Below are positions 21,817 to 21,887 of a stretch of DNA of 21,887 nucleotides, one piece after another; position 1 is the stretch's first letter, and each line of letters opens with the position of its first letter. This DNA is from JAVVUJ01 sp964461765 (GTDB lineage: Bacteria > Bacillota > Clostridia > Peptostreptococcales > Anaerovoracaceae): positions 1 to 21,887 of the forward strand of contig CAYWVS010000049.1 in NCBI GenBank assembly GCA_964461765.1, read 5' to 3'. Position numbers and translations under genes: made by a program. Under the pieces are notes generated by a model, which searched no databases, was not told the DNA's origin, and worked only from the letters and a program-made list of their open reading frames with translations.

Positions 21817-21887
21817 ACAGCTATTACCTCTTGTTTTATAAAGTGTAGTCTTATTAATTTAGGCATATTTATCTTATCAAAATGACA
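21813..21887 (-). CDS. C-terminal end of an unidentified gene (runs off the window)
   Basis: The frame is open from the window edge through 24 residues ending MPKLIRLHFIKQEVIAV and a TGA at 21813-21815. The stop overlaps the HicA start as ATGA, the coupling seen in toxin-antitoxin operons, so this could be an upstream partner of HicA. The visible part is too short to place in a family. An alternative reading is a tiny gene starting at the internal ATG. Confidence 0.45.
   Translation of the reverse strand, partial: CHFDKINMPKLIRLHFIKQEVIAV

Noticed and set aside
1..21887. CRISPR array, tRNA or rRNA genes, complete prophage or transposase gene
   Set aside because: I saw no regularly spaced 25-40 bp repeats with spacers, no tRNA cloverleaf or rRNA motifs, and no transposase or phage structural gene. 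The only recombinase is the XerS-like gene in a housekeeping context.

Overview
The window is AT-rich DNA, almost entirely coded on the minus strand, and reads as a chromosomal segment of a spore-forming, anaerobic Clostridia-type Firmicute. The evidence is the low GC content, strong GGAGG ribosome binding sites, a mutS-mutL-miaA housekeeping block beside a YnbB-type C-S lyase, SpoIID/peptidoglycan-binding (spore cortex type) genes, and a sigma-54/NtrC-controlled amino-acid permease operon. I cannot name genus or species from sequence alone.

Layout from right to left, which is the direction of transcription. (1) 21.5-21.9 kb: the C-terminal end of an unidentified small gene overlaps a frameshifted HicA-like toxin gene. 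(2) 21.5-11.4 kb: mutS, an unrecognised 209-residue gene, mutL, miaA, a XerS-like tyrosine recombinase, a YnbB-type PLP enzyme and a TVP38/DedA-type membrane protein. Several of these overlap or sit close, so much of this may be co-transcribed. It ends at a 131-bp element with perfect 18-bp terminal inverted repeats and a 5-bp direct repeat, which looks like a MITE. (3) 11.1-8.6 kb: three spore-type genes, namely a beta-rich small protein, a SpoIID domain with three peptidoglycan-binding modules, and a protein with two more such modules. Together they look like a SleC-type cortex-lytic architecture split over separate genes; a strong terminator follows. (4) 8.5-1.9 kb: a near-consensus -24/-12 promoter starts an operon of two paralogous APC permeases, a PAS histidine kinase, an NtrC-type response regulator and a YgjP-like metallopeptidase, closed by a terminator. 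The regulator probably controls its own operon. (5) 2.0-0.9 kb: a ruined ECF sigma factor/anti-sigma pair lies exactly between two inverted copies of a structured ~120-130 bp repeat; a third copy lies between mutL and the 209-residue gene. (6) 0.9-0.5 kb: yneA, the SOS cell-division inhibitor, has a sigma-A promoter covered by three LexA-type boxes about 30 bp apart. (7) 1-495: no gene seen.

The most notable items are the dispersed structured repeat and the sigma/anti-sigma ruin it brackets, the sigma-54 permease operon, the MITE, the split cortex-lytic genes, and a hexanucleotide tandem repeat inside mutL. All identifications are by eye; no database search or folding program was run.
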